From Pieris napi (taxonomy: Eukaryota > Arthropoda > Insecta > Lepidoptera > Pieridae): 64,000 bases of DNA. How positions within the stretch are numbered: position 1 is the stretch's first letter; each line of letters starts with the position of its first letter. This document shows, one piece after another, positions 48,705-58,409 of the stretch. The translations under genes and the position numbers were made by a program. The stretch lies in NCBI RefSeq assembly GCF_905475465.1, contig NC_062246.1:11806001-11870000 (forward strand), written 5' to 3'. Below the pieces are notes generated by a model, which was not told where the DNA came from, did not search any database, and saw nothing but the letters and a program-made list of their open reading frames with translations.

Positions 48705-49156
48705 TTTAGGGTTGTCTGATTCTTCAATTGTTTTATTTAAAAGAAATAAATACGTTTACAGAACACCACTATTTATTATTATAAATTTGATACAATGACA
48801 ATATATGACAGAATAATTTAAACGTCCTCTCGCGTCAATGACTCGCAGCGCACTGGTGCGGGGAACCCGATGTGGCCCTGTTGCATGTCGTCTGAGGAAC
48901 TTGATTTTGCACTCGACGACCGCGATGCGACGATTTAATTTGCAACCATAATATTTTAATGAAATTTGATATATTTGTTTTTAAGTAGGTAAGCATAATG
49001 TTTTTAAATATATAAAATGTAAATTTATGTATGTGTATAATTGTATTTTAAGTAAAATATAAATATAGTTATTATATATATTTGAATACTTAATACAATT
49101 AAATAATATATGTATATAATAAAAACAATAAAATAAAATATGAAATACATGCTACA
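48705..49156 (-). repeat. 3' LTR of the gypsy element (452 bp)
   Basis: Read on the minus strand it begins TGTAGCATG and ends CAACCCTAAA. Just before it is the polypurine tract. The same 452 bp make up the 5' LTR once the hAT insertion is removed. Confidence 0.95.
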
Positions 49157-49178
49157 TCTCTCCCCCCCAGAGACCGTC

Positions 49179-52100
49179 TTAAGACGGGCGATAATAATCT
49201 GGGTACTTGACAGTTCGCCCTGAGCGTGTTCTGGTAGTTGTTGGTTGAATGCTTTCTTCCAGGTTTTTAGATGATGCTGTCTCCGTCTTCGTAGACTGTT
49301 CTTCAGAGGTAAGTAAAAACGCAGGTTTTACTCGCTCTATAGTCACTGTCTGTTCCTTTCCCTTCATTAGCAATTTAAAAACCTTGTCCCCTCTTTGCAG
49401 GACTTTATATGGTCCTGAGTACGCTGGTTGAAGAGGTCCCCTCACGCTGTCATCTCTGACATATACATGGGTTGCCGAAGGTAGGTCTTTGAAGACAAAA
49501 ATTTTCTTTTCACAGTGCCTGGAAGCTGGCTGAGGACGAATAGTATTAATTAACGAACGAAGACGTGCTGAGAAGTCTGTCACATCTGTCGTATGCATAT
49601 CTTTAACTTGCTGAAGAAAATCTCCAGGTAATCTGAGCGTCTCTCCGTATAAGAGCTCGGCAGGCGAAGCTTGAATATCTGGCTTGAAAGCTGCTCTCAT
49701 ACCAAGTAAGACTAAAGGTAAAGTTTCAGTCCAGCTCTGGTTCTCATGACATTTAATCGCTGACTTTAGCTGTCTATGCATCCTCTCAACCATGCCATTA
49801 CTTGCAGGATGATATGCAGTTGTCCTGTTTCGACGAAATCCAGCAAGCTCGGCGAGCTGTCTCATAAGAGCTGATTCAAACTGTCTCCCACGATCTGTAA
49901 CTACCTCAATTGGACATCCATATCGAGCAATCCAGTTTGCAACAAAAGCCTTGGCGACCGTTTCAGCGGATATATCAACAATGGGTATCGCCTCGGGCCA
50001 TCTTGTAAACCGATCGACTGCAGTGAGACAATATCGGTAACCATTTGATGGGGGTAGTGGGCCAACTAAATCTATGTGTATGTGCTGAAATCTAGCCCGT
50101 GGTAATTTGAAGTTGCCCAATAATGGTGTTACGTGTCGCGTAATCTTAGCGGTCTGACAGGAATGACAACATTTTGTCCATTCACGACAATCTTTGTTTA
50201 TTCCAGGCCAAACATAGCGATCTCTAATTAATTTTGCCGTAGCGTTTGCACCTGGATGGCTGAGTGAATGTAAACTACAAAAAATTTGTTTTCTCAACTC
50301 CGCTGGTACATACGGGCGAGGTGTCTGCGTAGATTGATCACAGTATAACTCCGTCCGTGTTCCAGGTATGGTCACTTTTACCAGTTCCAGTGAGGTGTTA
50401 CCTTCCAAAATCTGTTTAAGTTCTGCATCAGAAGACTGTGTCATAGCTAAATTTTCCATATCAACAGGCTGCACAAGTTCCTCAATTCTAGAGAGGGCAT
50501 CTGCTACAACATTATCTTTACCAGATATATGTTGTATGTCTGTGGTAAATTGGGATATAAAATCTAGATGACGAAATTGTCTAGGCGAGCATTTATCCTT
50601 ACGTTGGTGAAATGCGAAAGTGATTGGTTTGTGGTCCGTAAAAACCGTAAAATGACGTGCTTCCACAAGATGGCGAAAGTGCTTAATAGCCTCATAAATG
50701 GCAAGGAGCTCTCGGTCATACGGAGAGTATTTCGATTGAGTTAAACTTAGCTTTCGACTAAAGAAAGCTAATGGTTGCCAACCTTCGTCCACATATTGTT
50801 GTAAGACTCCTCCGATGGTAGTATCTGAGGCGTCAGTAACTAATGCCAGTCTTGAATCCATATTAGGGTGTCCCAAAAGTGTGGCGTCACACAGACTCTG
50901 TTTACAATCTTCAAATGCTTTCAGTGTGTCACCAGTCAGTACCACAGGGTGAGAGCCTTTGACTGTCCCTTTGAGTAAGTCATGAAGAAGAGCTTGTGAT
51001 TTAGCAGCGTCTTTGAGGAATCGGCGATAAAAATTGATCATTCCCAAAAATCTTCTAAGTTCCCTGACATTCCTTGGGATGGGAAACTGCTTAATCGCCT
51101 CAACTTTGTTCTCGCTAGGTTTAATTCCTGCTGATGATACAACACATCCCAAAAACGTGACCTCTGCTGCCCCAAAAATACACTTCGAAGGGTTGATAAC
51201 CATTCCAAATTCCTTAAACCTTGTAAACAGTTGCTGCAGGTGTTGAAAGTGGCTGTCCAGGTCCCTGGAGAATATGAGGAAGTCATCTAAGTAACTGTAG
51301 CAAAAATCCAGGTCTCTGGTCATCTCGTCGACGAATCTTTGAAATGTCTGACCGGCATTTCGTAGTCCAAAGGTCATGTAAGGAAATTCAAACATTCCAA
51401 AGGGTGTTGTGATGGCTGTCTTCGGGATATCTTCAGGATTAACCGGGATTTGGTTAAATGCCTTGACGAGATCAATTTTTGTAAATATCTTGCAGCCTGC
51501 TATGTTCTGAGTAAAGTCCTGTATGTGCCGGATAGGGTATCGGTCTGGAATGGTGCGTGCGTTTAACATCCTGTAATCGCCGCATGGCCGCCAGCCGTTG
51601 TCCTTTTTTGCGGCGAGGTGAAGGGGCGACGACCATGGGCTCTCTGACGGTCGTGCTGTCCCTACTCTCAGCATTTCTTCGAATTCCTGTTTTGCAATCT
51701 TCAGTTTGTCTGGGGCAAGTCTTCTTGGAGTGCAATATACGGGCGGTCCGGCGGTTGTTCTTATGTGATGAACCGTATTGTGACGTATGACCCGATGTGT
51801 ACTTGCTGGTCGAGTGATTTCTGGAAAATCTCGAAGAAGGTTCAAGTACTTGGACTCGCCTGTTATCGTTTTGACTGAAGTTATGGCATCAGATGCAGGG
51901 ACTGGATTTGCGTTTGCTGACAGGCTGGTCTTGTTGTCGATCAGGCGTTTGTTACGACAGTCTACGATTAAGTCGTAGTACGATAAAAAATCGACTCCGA
52001 TAATAGCCTTTGTAACGTCAGCTATTATGAACTGCCAGGAAAATGCACGCCGAAGACCTAAGTCGAGTTCCATTTGTTGGACACCGTATATGGCGATTGG

Positions 52101-52295
52101 TGTTCCGTTCGCTGCGTAAATGTTGAGTTCGGTTGTGCGTGGTCGCCTTTGTTTCAGGGCCTTGCGAGGGAAAACGCAGATGTCACTCCCAGTGTCAACT
52201 AAAAACTGCGTTTTTGTCCTTCTGTCCGTTATGAATAAGCGACCAGTAGTAAGGCTACGGCAATCATGTGTCGCTACTGATGACTGCCTTTGGCA
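49179..52295 (-). CDS. pol: gypsy pol polyprotein: protease, RT, RNase H, integrase
   Basis: Read in the -1 frame from the slippery site at 52301-52295; 1,038 codons to the stop at 49179. Aspartic protease LVDTGSDICVFP at about 52199-52164. Counting from the internal Met at 52073: reverse transcriptase about 90-300 with KIDLVKAF (D201) and YLDD (261-264); RNase H with VTDASDTTIGG and FTDHKP; integrase with an HHCC finger (SHPGANATAK ... CCHSCQTAK) and DDE core (HIDLVGPLPP, VVTDRGRQFES, GMVERMH). The order PR-RT-RH-IN defines Ty3/gypsy rather than Copia. No stop or frameshift is visible in it. Expected to act in virus-like particles and, for integrase, in the nucleus. Confidence 0.95.
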   Translation of the reverse strand, partial: CQRQSSVATHDCRSLTTGRLFITDRRTKTQFLVDTGSDICVFPRKALKQRRPRTTELNIYAANGTPIAIYGVQQMELDLGLRRAFSWQFIIADVTKAIIGVDFLSYYDLIVDCRNKRLIDNKTSLSANANPVPASDAITSVKTITGESKYLNLLRDFPEITRPASTHRVIRHNTVHHIRTTAGPPVYCTPRRLAPDKLKIAKQEFEEMLRVGTARPSESPWSSPLHLAAKKDNGWRPCGDYRMLNARTIPDRYPIRHIQDFTQNIAGCKIFTKIDLVKAFNQIPVNPEDIPKTAITTPFGMFEFPYMTFGLRNAGQTFQRFVDEMTRDLDFCYSYLDDFLIFSRDLDSHFQHLQQLFTRFKEFGMVINPSKCIFGAAEVTFLGCVVSSAGIKPSENKVEAIKQFPIPRNVRELRRFLGMINFYRRFLKDAAKSQALLHDLLKGTVKGSHPVVLTGDTLKAFEDCKQSLCDATLLGHPNMDSRLALVTDASDTTIGGVLQQYVDEGWQPLAFFSRKLSLTQSKYSPYDRELLAIYEAIKHFRHLVEARHFTVFTDHKPITFAFHQRKDKCSPRQFRHLDFISQFTTDIQHISGKDNVVADALSRIEELVQPVDMENLAMTQSSDAELKQILEGNTSLELVKVTIPGTRTELYCDQSTQTPRPYVPAELRKQIFCSLHSLSHPGANATAKLIRDRYVWPGINKDCREWTKCCHSCQTAKITRHVTPLLGNFKLPRARFQHIHIDLVGPLPPSNGYRYCLTAVDRFTRWPEAIPIVDISAETVAKAFVANWIARYGCPIEVVTDRGRQFESALMRQLAELAGFRRNRTTAYHPASNGMVERMHRQLKSAIKCHENQSWTETLPLVLLGMRAAFKPDIQASPAELLYGETLRLPGDFLQQVKDMHTTDVTDFSARLRSLINTIRPQPASRHCEKKIFVFKDLPSATHVYVRDDSVRGPLQPAYSGPYKVLQRGDKVFKLLMKGKEQTVTIERVKPAFLLTSEEQSTKTETASSKNLEESIQPTTTRTRSGRTVKYPDYYRPS

Positions 52296-53131
52296 TTTCC
52301 CGACCCTGATTTATAATCACAAGGTTTCAGGCATTTTCGTGCCTTATCTCCATATCTGTGGTGGAAAATACAGGTAGGGAACTTCCTATAACTTGACTGG
52401 GAACGCGTACGACTTCTATTGCGCTGACTACCACTATCTCTTGACCGAGATCTACCTGCATTGGTCATGGAGAGGGACTTAACCTGACGGCTCAGTTCAG
52501 CAACTTCTCTTGTAAGCTTTTCTAATAAATTGCCAGGCACAGCATCGGCGGATGCAACTTGTGGTACAGACGGTACCAAATCATGCACCTTATCTGCTAA
52601 GTCGGCGAGTGCTTGTAGCGAAGACTCAGGCTGTGATGCGATAACTGTCTGCAAGCTGGTTGGCAAACGGCTAGTCCAAATAGTACGAATAAAATCATCT
52701 GGTATAGTTTTACCAGCTAAGTGACGTAAATGTCGCAGAAATTGCGAAGGACGTCTATCTCCAAGTTCTTCGTGCATTAGAAGCTGGGTGACTTCTTTTT
52801 CTCTCGACGCTGAAAGACGTTTAATAAGCTCCGTCTTAAGAGTGTCATATTTCCCAACTGCCGGTGGATTGACAAGAATGTCTTTAACCTCAGCCGCATA
52901 TCGATGTTCGAGTTGAGCACTGACATAATAATATTTTGTTTCATCATCCTTAATTTTAGAAAGAGCAAAGCTGCCTTCAATTTGAGCAAACCAAACAGCG
53001 GGTTCTTCAGGCCAAAATGGGGGCAATCGGACTCCGACACGACAAATGTCGTATGGTGTAAAAGTCTTTTCGCCATCTTTGGCATCTGACGTTGATGGCG
53101 GCTGGCCTTGTGACATTGTAATAAATAGCAA
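52274..53131 (-). CDS. gag: gypsy gag protein
   Basis: 285 codons from ATG at 53131 (a second ATG at 53116 may be the real start). The region RLPPFWPEEPAVWFAQIEG is a typical opening of arthropod gypsy gag capsids, and QFLRHLRHLAG continues the capsid fold. An Arg/Ser-rich stretch leads to a zinc-knuckle-like segment CIFHHRYGDKARKCLKPC near the end. It overlaps pol by 22 bases and feeds it by -1 frameshifting. Confidence 0.9.
   Translation of the reverse strand: MLFITMSQGQPPSTSDAKDGEKTFTPYDICRVGVRLPPFWPEEPAVWFAQIEGSFALSKIKDDETKYYYVSAQLEHRYAAEVKDILVNPPAVGKYDTLKTELIKRLSASREKEVTQLLMHEELGDRRPSQFLRHLRHLAGKTIPDDFIRTIWTSRLPTSLQTVIASQPESSLQALADLADKVHDLVPSVPQVASADAVPGNLLEKLTREVAELSRQVKSLSMTNAGRSRSRDSGSQRNRSRTRSQSSYRKFPTCIFHHRYGDKARKCLKPCDYKSGSGNAKGSHQ
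52295..52301 (-). promoter_or_regulatory. Probable -1 ribosomal frameshift site, G GGA AAT
   Basis: On the minus strand the heptamer GGGAAAT lies in the gag frame as G_GGA_AAT, the X_XXY_YYZ pattern of -1 slippery sites. It is 19 nt before the gag stop codon. Moving back one base leads straight into the pol frame that contains the protease. I could not test for a downstream RNA structure. Confidence 0.7.
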
Positions 53132-53178
53132 TAATTTGTCGTACCTTAGTTGGCGTATTCTTCAGTAGGGGTCACCAA

Positions 53179-54342
53179 TTTAGGGTTGTCTGATTCTTCA
53201 ATTGTTTTATTTAAAAGAAATAAATACGTTTACAGAACACCACTATTTATTATTATAAATTTGATACAATGACAATATATGACAGAATAATTTAAACGTC
53301 CTCTCGCGTCAATGACTCGCAGCGCACTGGTGCGGGGAACCCGATGTGGCCCAGGGTTCACAACCTGAAGCCAGGCAGTTATCGTACCAGGGCCGTAAAA
53401 TTATCGTATATGTGATCCATATACGATAAATTATCGTACAGTCAGGAAAATGGCTAAAAATACTTTAAAAATCATATGAAACGTGAAAATAAAATGTTGC
53501 AAACGATTTATAGTTTAAATCTTGTAAACTTGTGTTTTTCAAATTGAAAAAAATAATACTTAAAAAAAAATAAACTTAATTCAATCTCTTCCGTCAAAGA
53601 GGAACAAAAATACGCAATATTTTCTCGTTGAACAATATGGTGTTCACTCTAAGTGATATACCTATTGTCCGTAAACATCGCATATTATTTTTATCACTTA
53701 AAATTCGTTAGGTATTAAAATGTTATCGAAGACTTCCAAATCTGCGTCACCATACAAATCGTGAATTTTTTGGCTGTGCATTCTGATGCGTTTTTGTGTT
53801 TGTACATTAACGCTTTGTTCATCTGCTGTAGTTGCCTTGTGACAGCATAAGTTCCTAATAGAAAAATAAGCCAATAGATGGCACTGACACTAAAAACTGT
53901 AATTGTTATTGGGCTATCTGTGTAATCATCAAATTTTTTATCAGACTGGAAATTATCGTAAAATCTGCGTACGATAGTCATGTACCATCGTACATCGTAC
54001 GTAGTTATGAAATTATCGCAAATGTACGATAATTATCGTACGGTTGTGAACCCTGATGTGGCCCTGTTGCATGTCGTCTGAGGAACTTGATTTTGCACTC
54101 GACGACCGCGATGCGACGATTTAATTTGCAACCATAATATTTTAATGAAATTTGATATATTTGTTTTTAAGTAGGTAAGCATAATGTTTTTAAATATATA
54201 AAATGTAAATTTATGTATGTGTATAATTGTATTTTAAGTAAAATATAAATATAGTTATTATATATATTTGAATACTTAATACAATTAAATAATATATGTA
54301 TATAATAAAAACAATAAAATAAAATATGAAATACATGCTACA
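53179..54342 (-). repeat. 5' LTR of the gypsy element, split by a hAT insertion
   Basis: LTR parts 53179-53351 and 54064-54342 together equal 452 bp, the same as the 3' LTR. The break is a 704-bp element plus its 8-bp duplication. The insertion may separate LTR promoter and body, which would reduce expression of this copy. Confidence 0.95.
53352..54055. mobile_element. hAT-type MITE nested in the gypsy 5' LTR
   Basis: Ends CAGGGTTCACAACC and GGTTGTGAACCCTG are inverted repeats, flanked by the 8-bp duplication ATGTGGCC (53344-53351 and 54056-54063). The 8-bp duplication and CAG...CTG ends are typical of hAT elements. Words such as ATTATCGTAC recur near both ends. The only frame (53715-53981, minus, 88 codons) has two hydrophobic stretches but no likeness to a transposase, so this is non-autonomous. 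Confidence 0.9.
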
Positions 54343-54346
54343 GGAG

Positions 54347-54600
54347 TATTAAGAATATCCAAAGCGCAAAATCACCTGCATCATGAGCATAGCATACTCC
54401 AGTTCAAAGAATTTGTATGACACAAAACATAGCAATTAAATATTAATAAGAGTGGCGGAAAGTTTCTTGCCAGTTCTTCTTGCCCTTGACTTGCGAAATG
54501 GTAGTTATTTACAATTAATTTAACTTCTTTTTTGACGTTCATAAGTGTACTTGTTGACTATAGCAATAAAGTTATTTTGAGTTTGAGTCCAGAAAATTGT
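54347..54600 (+). repeat. LINE 3' tail (right side of gypsy insertion)
   Basis: Continues the element broken at 48704. It ends with AAGAGTGGCGGAAAGTTTC, TTGCCAGTTCTTCTTGCCC, TTGACTTGCGAAATGGTAG and GTTCATAAGTGTACTTGTTG, the same tail as at 34919-35085 (reverse) and 59673-59850. Confidence 0.7.
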
Positions 54601-54654
54601 TAAGCTACGAGAGTATGTGGGGAATGGACCTTGCTAACGCTGGACTGTGAGTAG

Positions 54655-55355
54655 ATGATCAGCATTTGATTGTGTCCAACACGAGACCTTAATCGAGAAA
54701 CTCCGTCACTATGGCATCAAGAATACCGCACGGAATCTTCTGACTTCCTACTTACACGGTAGAACTCAGAAGGTTGAAGTGAATGGTAAGAGGTCCTCTG
54801 AGTCGGCAGTAGATAGCGGGGGTAACGCAATATATTTAGGAAAATATTATGTATGTATACAAAAATAGTCATAAGTTTACTAGAATAGAACATACGCTCG
54901 TTAATACTCGGAACAAACGCAGCTGCAATTTCCCCGTACTAGACTATTTATTTTTAGTTAGTAATTCTTTTTTGGAAAAAGGGATACTTTTCTTTAATAA
55001 AATCCCAGAGGCTCTTGTATCTCTGCCTTTTAATTAATTAAAAAAATGTATTAAAGCTTACACAGCTTGCTATAAAGTTAACGATTATCTAGTTGATAAA
55101 AGGGCATGGGACTAGTGCTAGACAGACTATTTCTAATTAATTTGTGATATTTGTTTTAAAATAAGTGTTGTTTGCCATAGTCACTTTATATGATGATTTG
55201 CTATTTTAAAAGAGTACCGAGAGTTTTTTACGCCGGCTTTTTATCTCGGCCACCCTCTGTCTTCTTTGCCGATGAGTAGGGATGTCTACCGTAATAATTT
55301 AATAACGTGGAATAAGTATCTTATACTTCATAATAAACATATTTAATTTTTTTAT
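54655..55355 (+). mobile_element. Internally deleted LINE with RT fragment and 3' end
   Basis: At about 54665-54812 the frame AFDCVQHETLIEKLRHYGI, then LLTSYLHGRTQKVEVNGKR is the reverse-transcriptase core of a Jockey/CR1-like element. At 54849-55040 the frame has HTLVNTRNKRSCNFPVLDYL and FNKIPEALVSLPFN, the C-terminal part of the same ORF type. The parts between are missing. The tail matches 39811-40163. Confidence 0.75.
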
Positions 55356-56500
55356 TTCCTCAATAGCTTTATGTTTTTAGCAGCGTGATCGGACATATTT
55401 ATCAGGAATGTCCAAAAATTGCGCAACGTAATATTTGAACGCTCCCTTGACGTGTTTCGCATAAAATAGATAACAATTATTTTCAAATGTTTCTATATGG
55501 CTTATTACAACTTATACAAGAGTTTTATTTAAAAGAAAACCTATTCCTTGATTCGGTGAAAATGAGTCCCAAGAATATGTTGCAGAAATATTTCGTATTT
55601 TTTTAATAAACCAAACACGGTCACTAGTAGTTCGTCTTTGTTTTTAATCTGCACGACGCCAGTTGGTTAAGCTATGTGTATATCTTTGTTTGAATGGTGA
55701 TAAGACGATAGATATCATTACTTCTCAAAATAGATGTCAACCATAAAATTTATTACGTCAACTTCTGTATAAATGTGTATTTGCAACATATTTGTGAAAG
55801 TTATGATTCGTAAAAAGTAATGAAGTGCCTTATCACATATGTAATACGAGTGACACTACTAGCACTAAAAATCGCCATTTTAACAATAATATGACAAACT
55901 GGGTCCTAAATGAAAGCAGGGCAAGGGGGGTTTTTTGAATAATATTTCTTTTAATATCCCCAACTGTTGTGTTACATACCTAATATCTCTCTTCTTCTAC
56001 GCTCGTGTTGCATTGAATGACGTATATAAGCAGGAGGTTTTAAGATATATATTAAGAATATTGTAAAATATTGCACAACAATAATTGAAACGTGCAACAT
56101 TTATATGATAATATTGCAATTTACCATTTAAAAGCCACTAGCCAAATGACGTCATCGACCAAAAACAAAATTTATAGAAGCTTAGGTACTAATGTATCTG
56201 AATTTTTGTTTGTCAAATTTATCACCCATTAATTAACTTTTATAGTGTTATTCGTATCTTACTTATGTTAATACAGTTAGGATAAGTAAATGAAACACGT
56301 TGCGTTGTGCTTTCGGAAGTTTTTTTAGAAGTTGTAGTTGTGTATTGTGGTAGCGATGTGGTATTTTTCGGTCAGTGTTCAACGAAGAGCGGTTCGAATC
56401 CTCGACAACCAATCCCTTTCCGAGCGGCTTGATACCTTGGCGTTACGTAGAGATAGGGTCCCTTTAAATTTTGTATCGCATTAACCACGCCAGTGTTCAG
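55356..56500. other. Intergenic DNA, one MITE end
   Basis: CCAAAAATTGCGCAACGTAA and TATTTGAACGCTCCCTT at about 55410-55446 are a single end of the GGGAGCG MITE family. Otherwise AT-rich sequence with no gene recognised. Confidence 0.5.
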
Positions 56501-57120
56501 AAGAGTTGTTCGGACTAATACCTGCAGCTGAGTTTCATCATTGTCGAGGCAGAAAACGAAACTCCAACCGTGTTACCTCGACGTCCATTTCACAGCCAAT
56601 TCGACTTAGGGTCCTTCAAGAAAAGTGCGTACCAAATCCTAAAATGCCGGCAACGCACTTGCGAGCCCTCTGGCAATATACACCTATATATAAGGAATAC
56701 CTACCTCTTCCGTGTGTCAGACACTGGCTCACCTAGTTGAAGTAAATTCCTTTGAACGACTTCAGAATGCACTAAAAAGTATGAAATATCAATATTTCTT
56801 CATTCAATTAATTGGTTTTGTATCAGGGTATTAAATGATAATTAATTTATGCACAGGATATTTTTTGACGGCACGGTAGTCTAAGTGTTTATCGATTTTG
56901 TAAGTCTATTCTTATACTTCCGAATTATTATGAAGATACGTTGACGATTGTATTGCATTGTATCCTCATTGATTTTTGACACAGACATCATGCGGCGGCG
57001 CGAGTTTAATTTTTCATGAGACAATTCCGAGTCAATCGGCAATATCGCTAGAATAGAGTAGGACTTTAATTATCTGTATATTAGTGTATACCTTAATAAA
57101 TTCAATAACCGCCCACAATT
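56501..57120. other. Intergenic DNA with a reversed LINE-like repeat fragment
   Basis: Around 56570-56680 AGCCAATTCGACTTAGGGTC, CTTCAAGAAAAGTGCGTACC and CCGGCAACGCACTTGCGAGC form, in reverse, the same repeat as at 60383-60610. No gene recognised. Confidence 0.55.
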
Positions 57121-57308
57121 AAAAAAACATGTGTGTGTACTTAAGTACACGCGTTAGTATCTATACTTCTTTGGCGTAACAAGATAAAAATCTTTTTATT
57201 TTTTTTTTCTTTCGCCTTATTCTACGTTTGTAGAAAAAATGACACTAACAATAGAAAAAATTTACTCTCATCATTTTTCCTTAACGCGCCAAAAGAAGCA
57301 TAACCTCA
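57121..57308 (+). repeat. Short repeat with the shared A-run/palindrome/arm design (family D)
   Basis: A seven-base A-run, the palindrome TGTGTGTACTTAAGTACACG, then ACTTCTTTGGCG; right end GCGCCAAAAGAAGCATAACC. The arms are inverted (TTCTTTGGCG / CGCCAAAAGAA). The 188-bp interior differs from families A to C. Confidence 0.6.
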
Positions 57309-58400
57309 AAAACCGTTAAATGGCTGGCTTCTGAAATACACACACATAGCACTCACTCATTCACTCATTCATTTTGATTTACCAGCTCCGCAGTAAACAT
57401 TTTCAAAAGGAGATATTTAATTTTCGCGCACGTTCCGAACCGACGCAAACAAATGACGTCTTTTTTTAAAACCAAAGGAGAATTGTTTGCTTTTATTATA
57501 TATTATGTCAGGGCTATGACTGCCAGTATTATTTGTTTTCTTTCCAAGGAGCAACGCATTATCACTATTAATCGAATACTCGTACTTTAACTTACAAAAC
57601 TTATGGTTTAATAGACTTTTTATCCATCAAGATGGTCTTTAGGTATTTCAACGGTAGGCCTTAATAGGTTGAACGCTTCTGGTTTTTTCGATAAGTTTTA
57701 AGTGCTGCTTTCTTTTAAAGCCTCTCCAGGGATGGCATGCAACCCGGGTTTTCTGTTTTCAAGCAATACATATAACGCATAATACACGCAGTATCTACTA
57801 ATTTTGTTATATGTATAGAGAGCTATGTATGTCTTCAATCATATTGATCAATCTTCATAAATCGTATTTATATATGTTACAAGAAAAATACAAGTTATAA
57901 ATTAATATCTAAAATTATAATTCAATTCATCTGATATAAATTACTATTTCACGTAACGCTCAAACGCACGCACACCCACGCATTCCATGACTACGTGACT
58001 GATTCCTTATGCAGAAGAAGAGACAAAGAGATGTTTATTAAGGAGACAGTGACCCTTAATTGTATAGTCACAATGGGAAAAATATTTTGGATTTTGATGT
58101 TTAGTCGGTATTTCTGGACCAAAGAGCCGAAAATTATTTGTAATTATCCGGACTTTGTTCTTGTTATCAAATGTATTTTCTTCATGAAATTGATGATAAT
58201 ACATGTAATTAATGAATTTAATTTTATATAGAAATTAAAACCGATATTATATTTTCCGGTATCGCTCTGAAATGTTAAATTATAGAATTTATGAACAATC
58301 ATACTATCATCATCATAATCACGATGTAACCTAAGCATTAAATGCGAATGTGTCTATTTGCATGCATCTAACCACTATACGTATATTTATTTTGCCTGAA
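57309..58400. other. Intergenic DNA
   Basis: AT-rich, short frames only. ACTCACTCATTCACTCATTCATT near 57350-57372 is a minor tandem repeat. No gene recognised. Confidence 0.5.
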
Positions 58401-58409
58401 TAATTCCAG

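Larger units (their letters stand above)
48705..54342 (-). mobile_element. Full-length Ty3/gypsy LTR retrotransposon
   Basis: Minus-strand element bounded by GGAG target duplications (48701-48704 and 54343-54346). 3' LTR 48705-49156 and 5' LTR 53179-54342; after removing a 712-bp nested insertion the latter is also 452 bp and I see no difference between the two. A polypurine tract (GGGGGGGAGAGA) precedes the 3' LTR. TGGTGACCCCTACTG follows the 5' LTR and is the likely primer-binding site. gag and pol are both open and linked by a probable -1 frameshift; there is no env. Equal LTRs and open frames indicate a very young, possibly active insertion, although the 5' LTR is now broken by a DNA transposon. 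Confidence 0.96.

Noticed and set aside
48574..48798. 74-codon frame crossing the left LTR boundary
   Set aside because: Its left part is LINE ORF and its right part is LTR, so it is a chimera created by the insertion.
51472..51790. Several open frames on both strands within pol
   Set aside because: They are shadows of the 1,038-codon pol frame, which carries all catalytic motifs.
53715..53981. 88-codon frame inside the hAT MITE as a gene
   Set aside because: It lies wholly within a non-autonomous element with intact ends and has no likeness to a transposase. The two hydrophobic stretches are what AT-rich DNA commonly gives.
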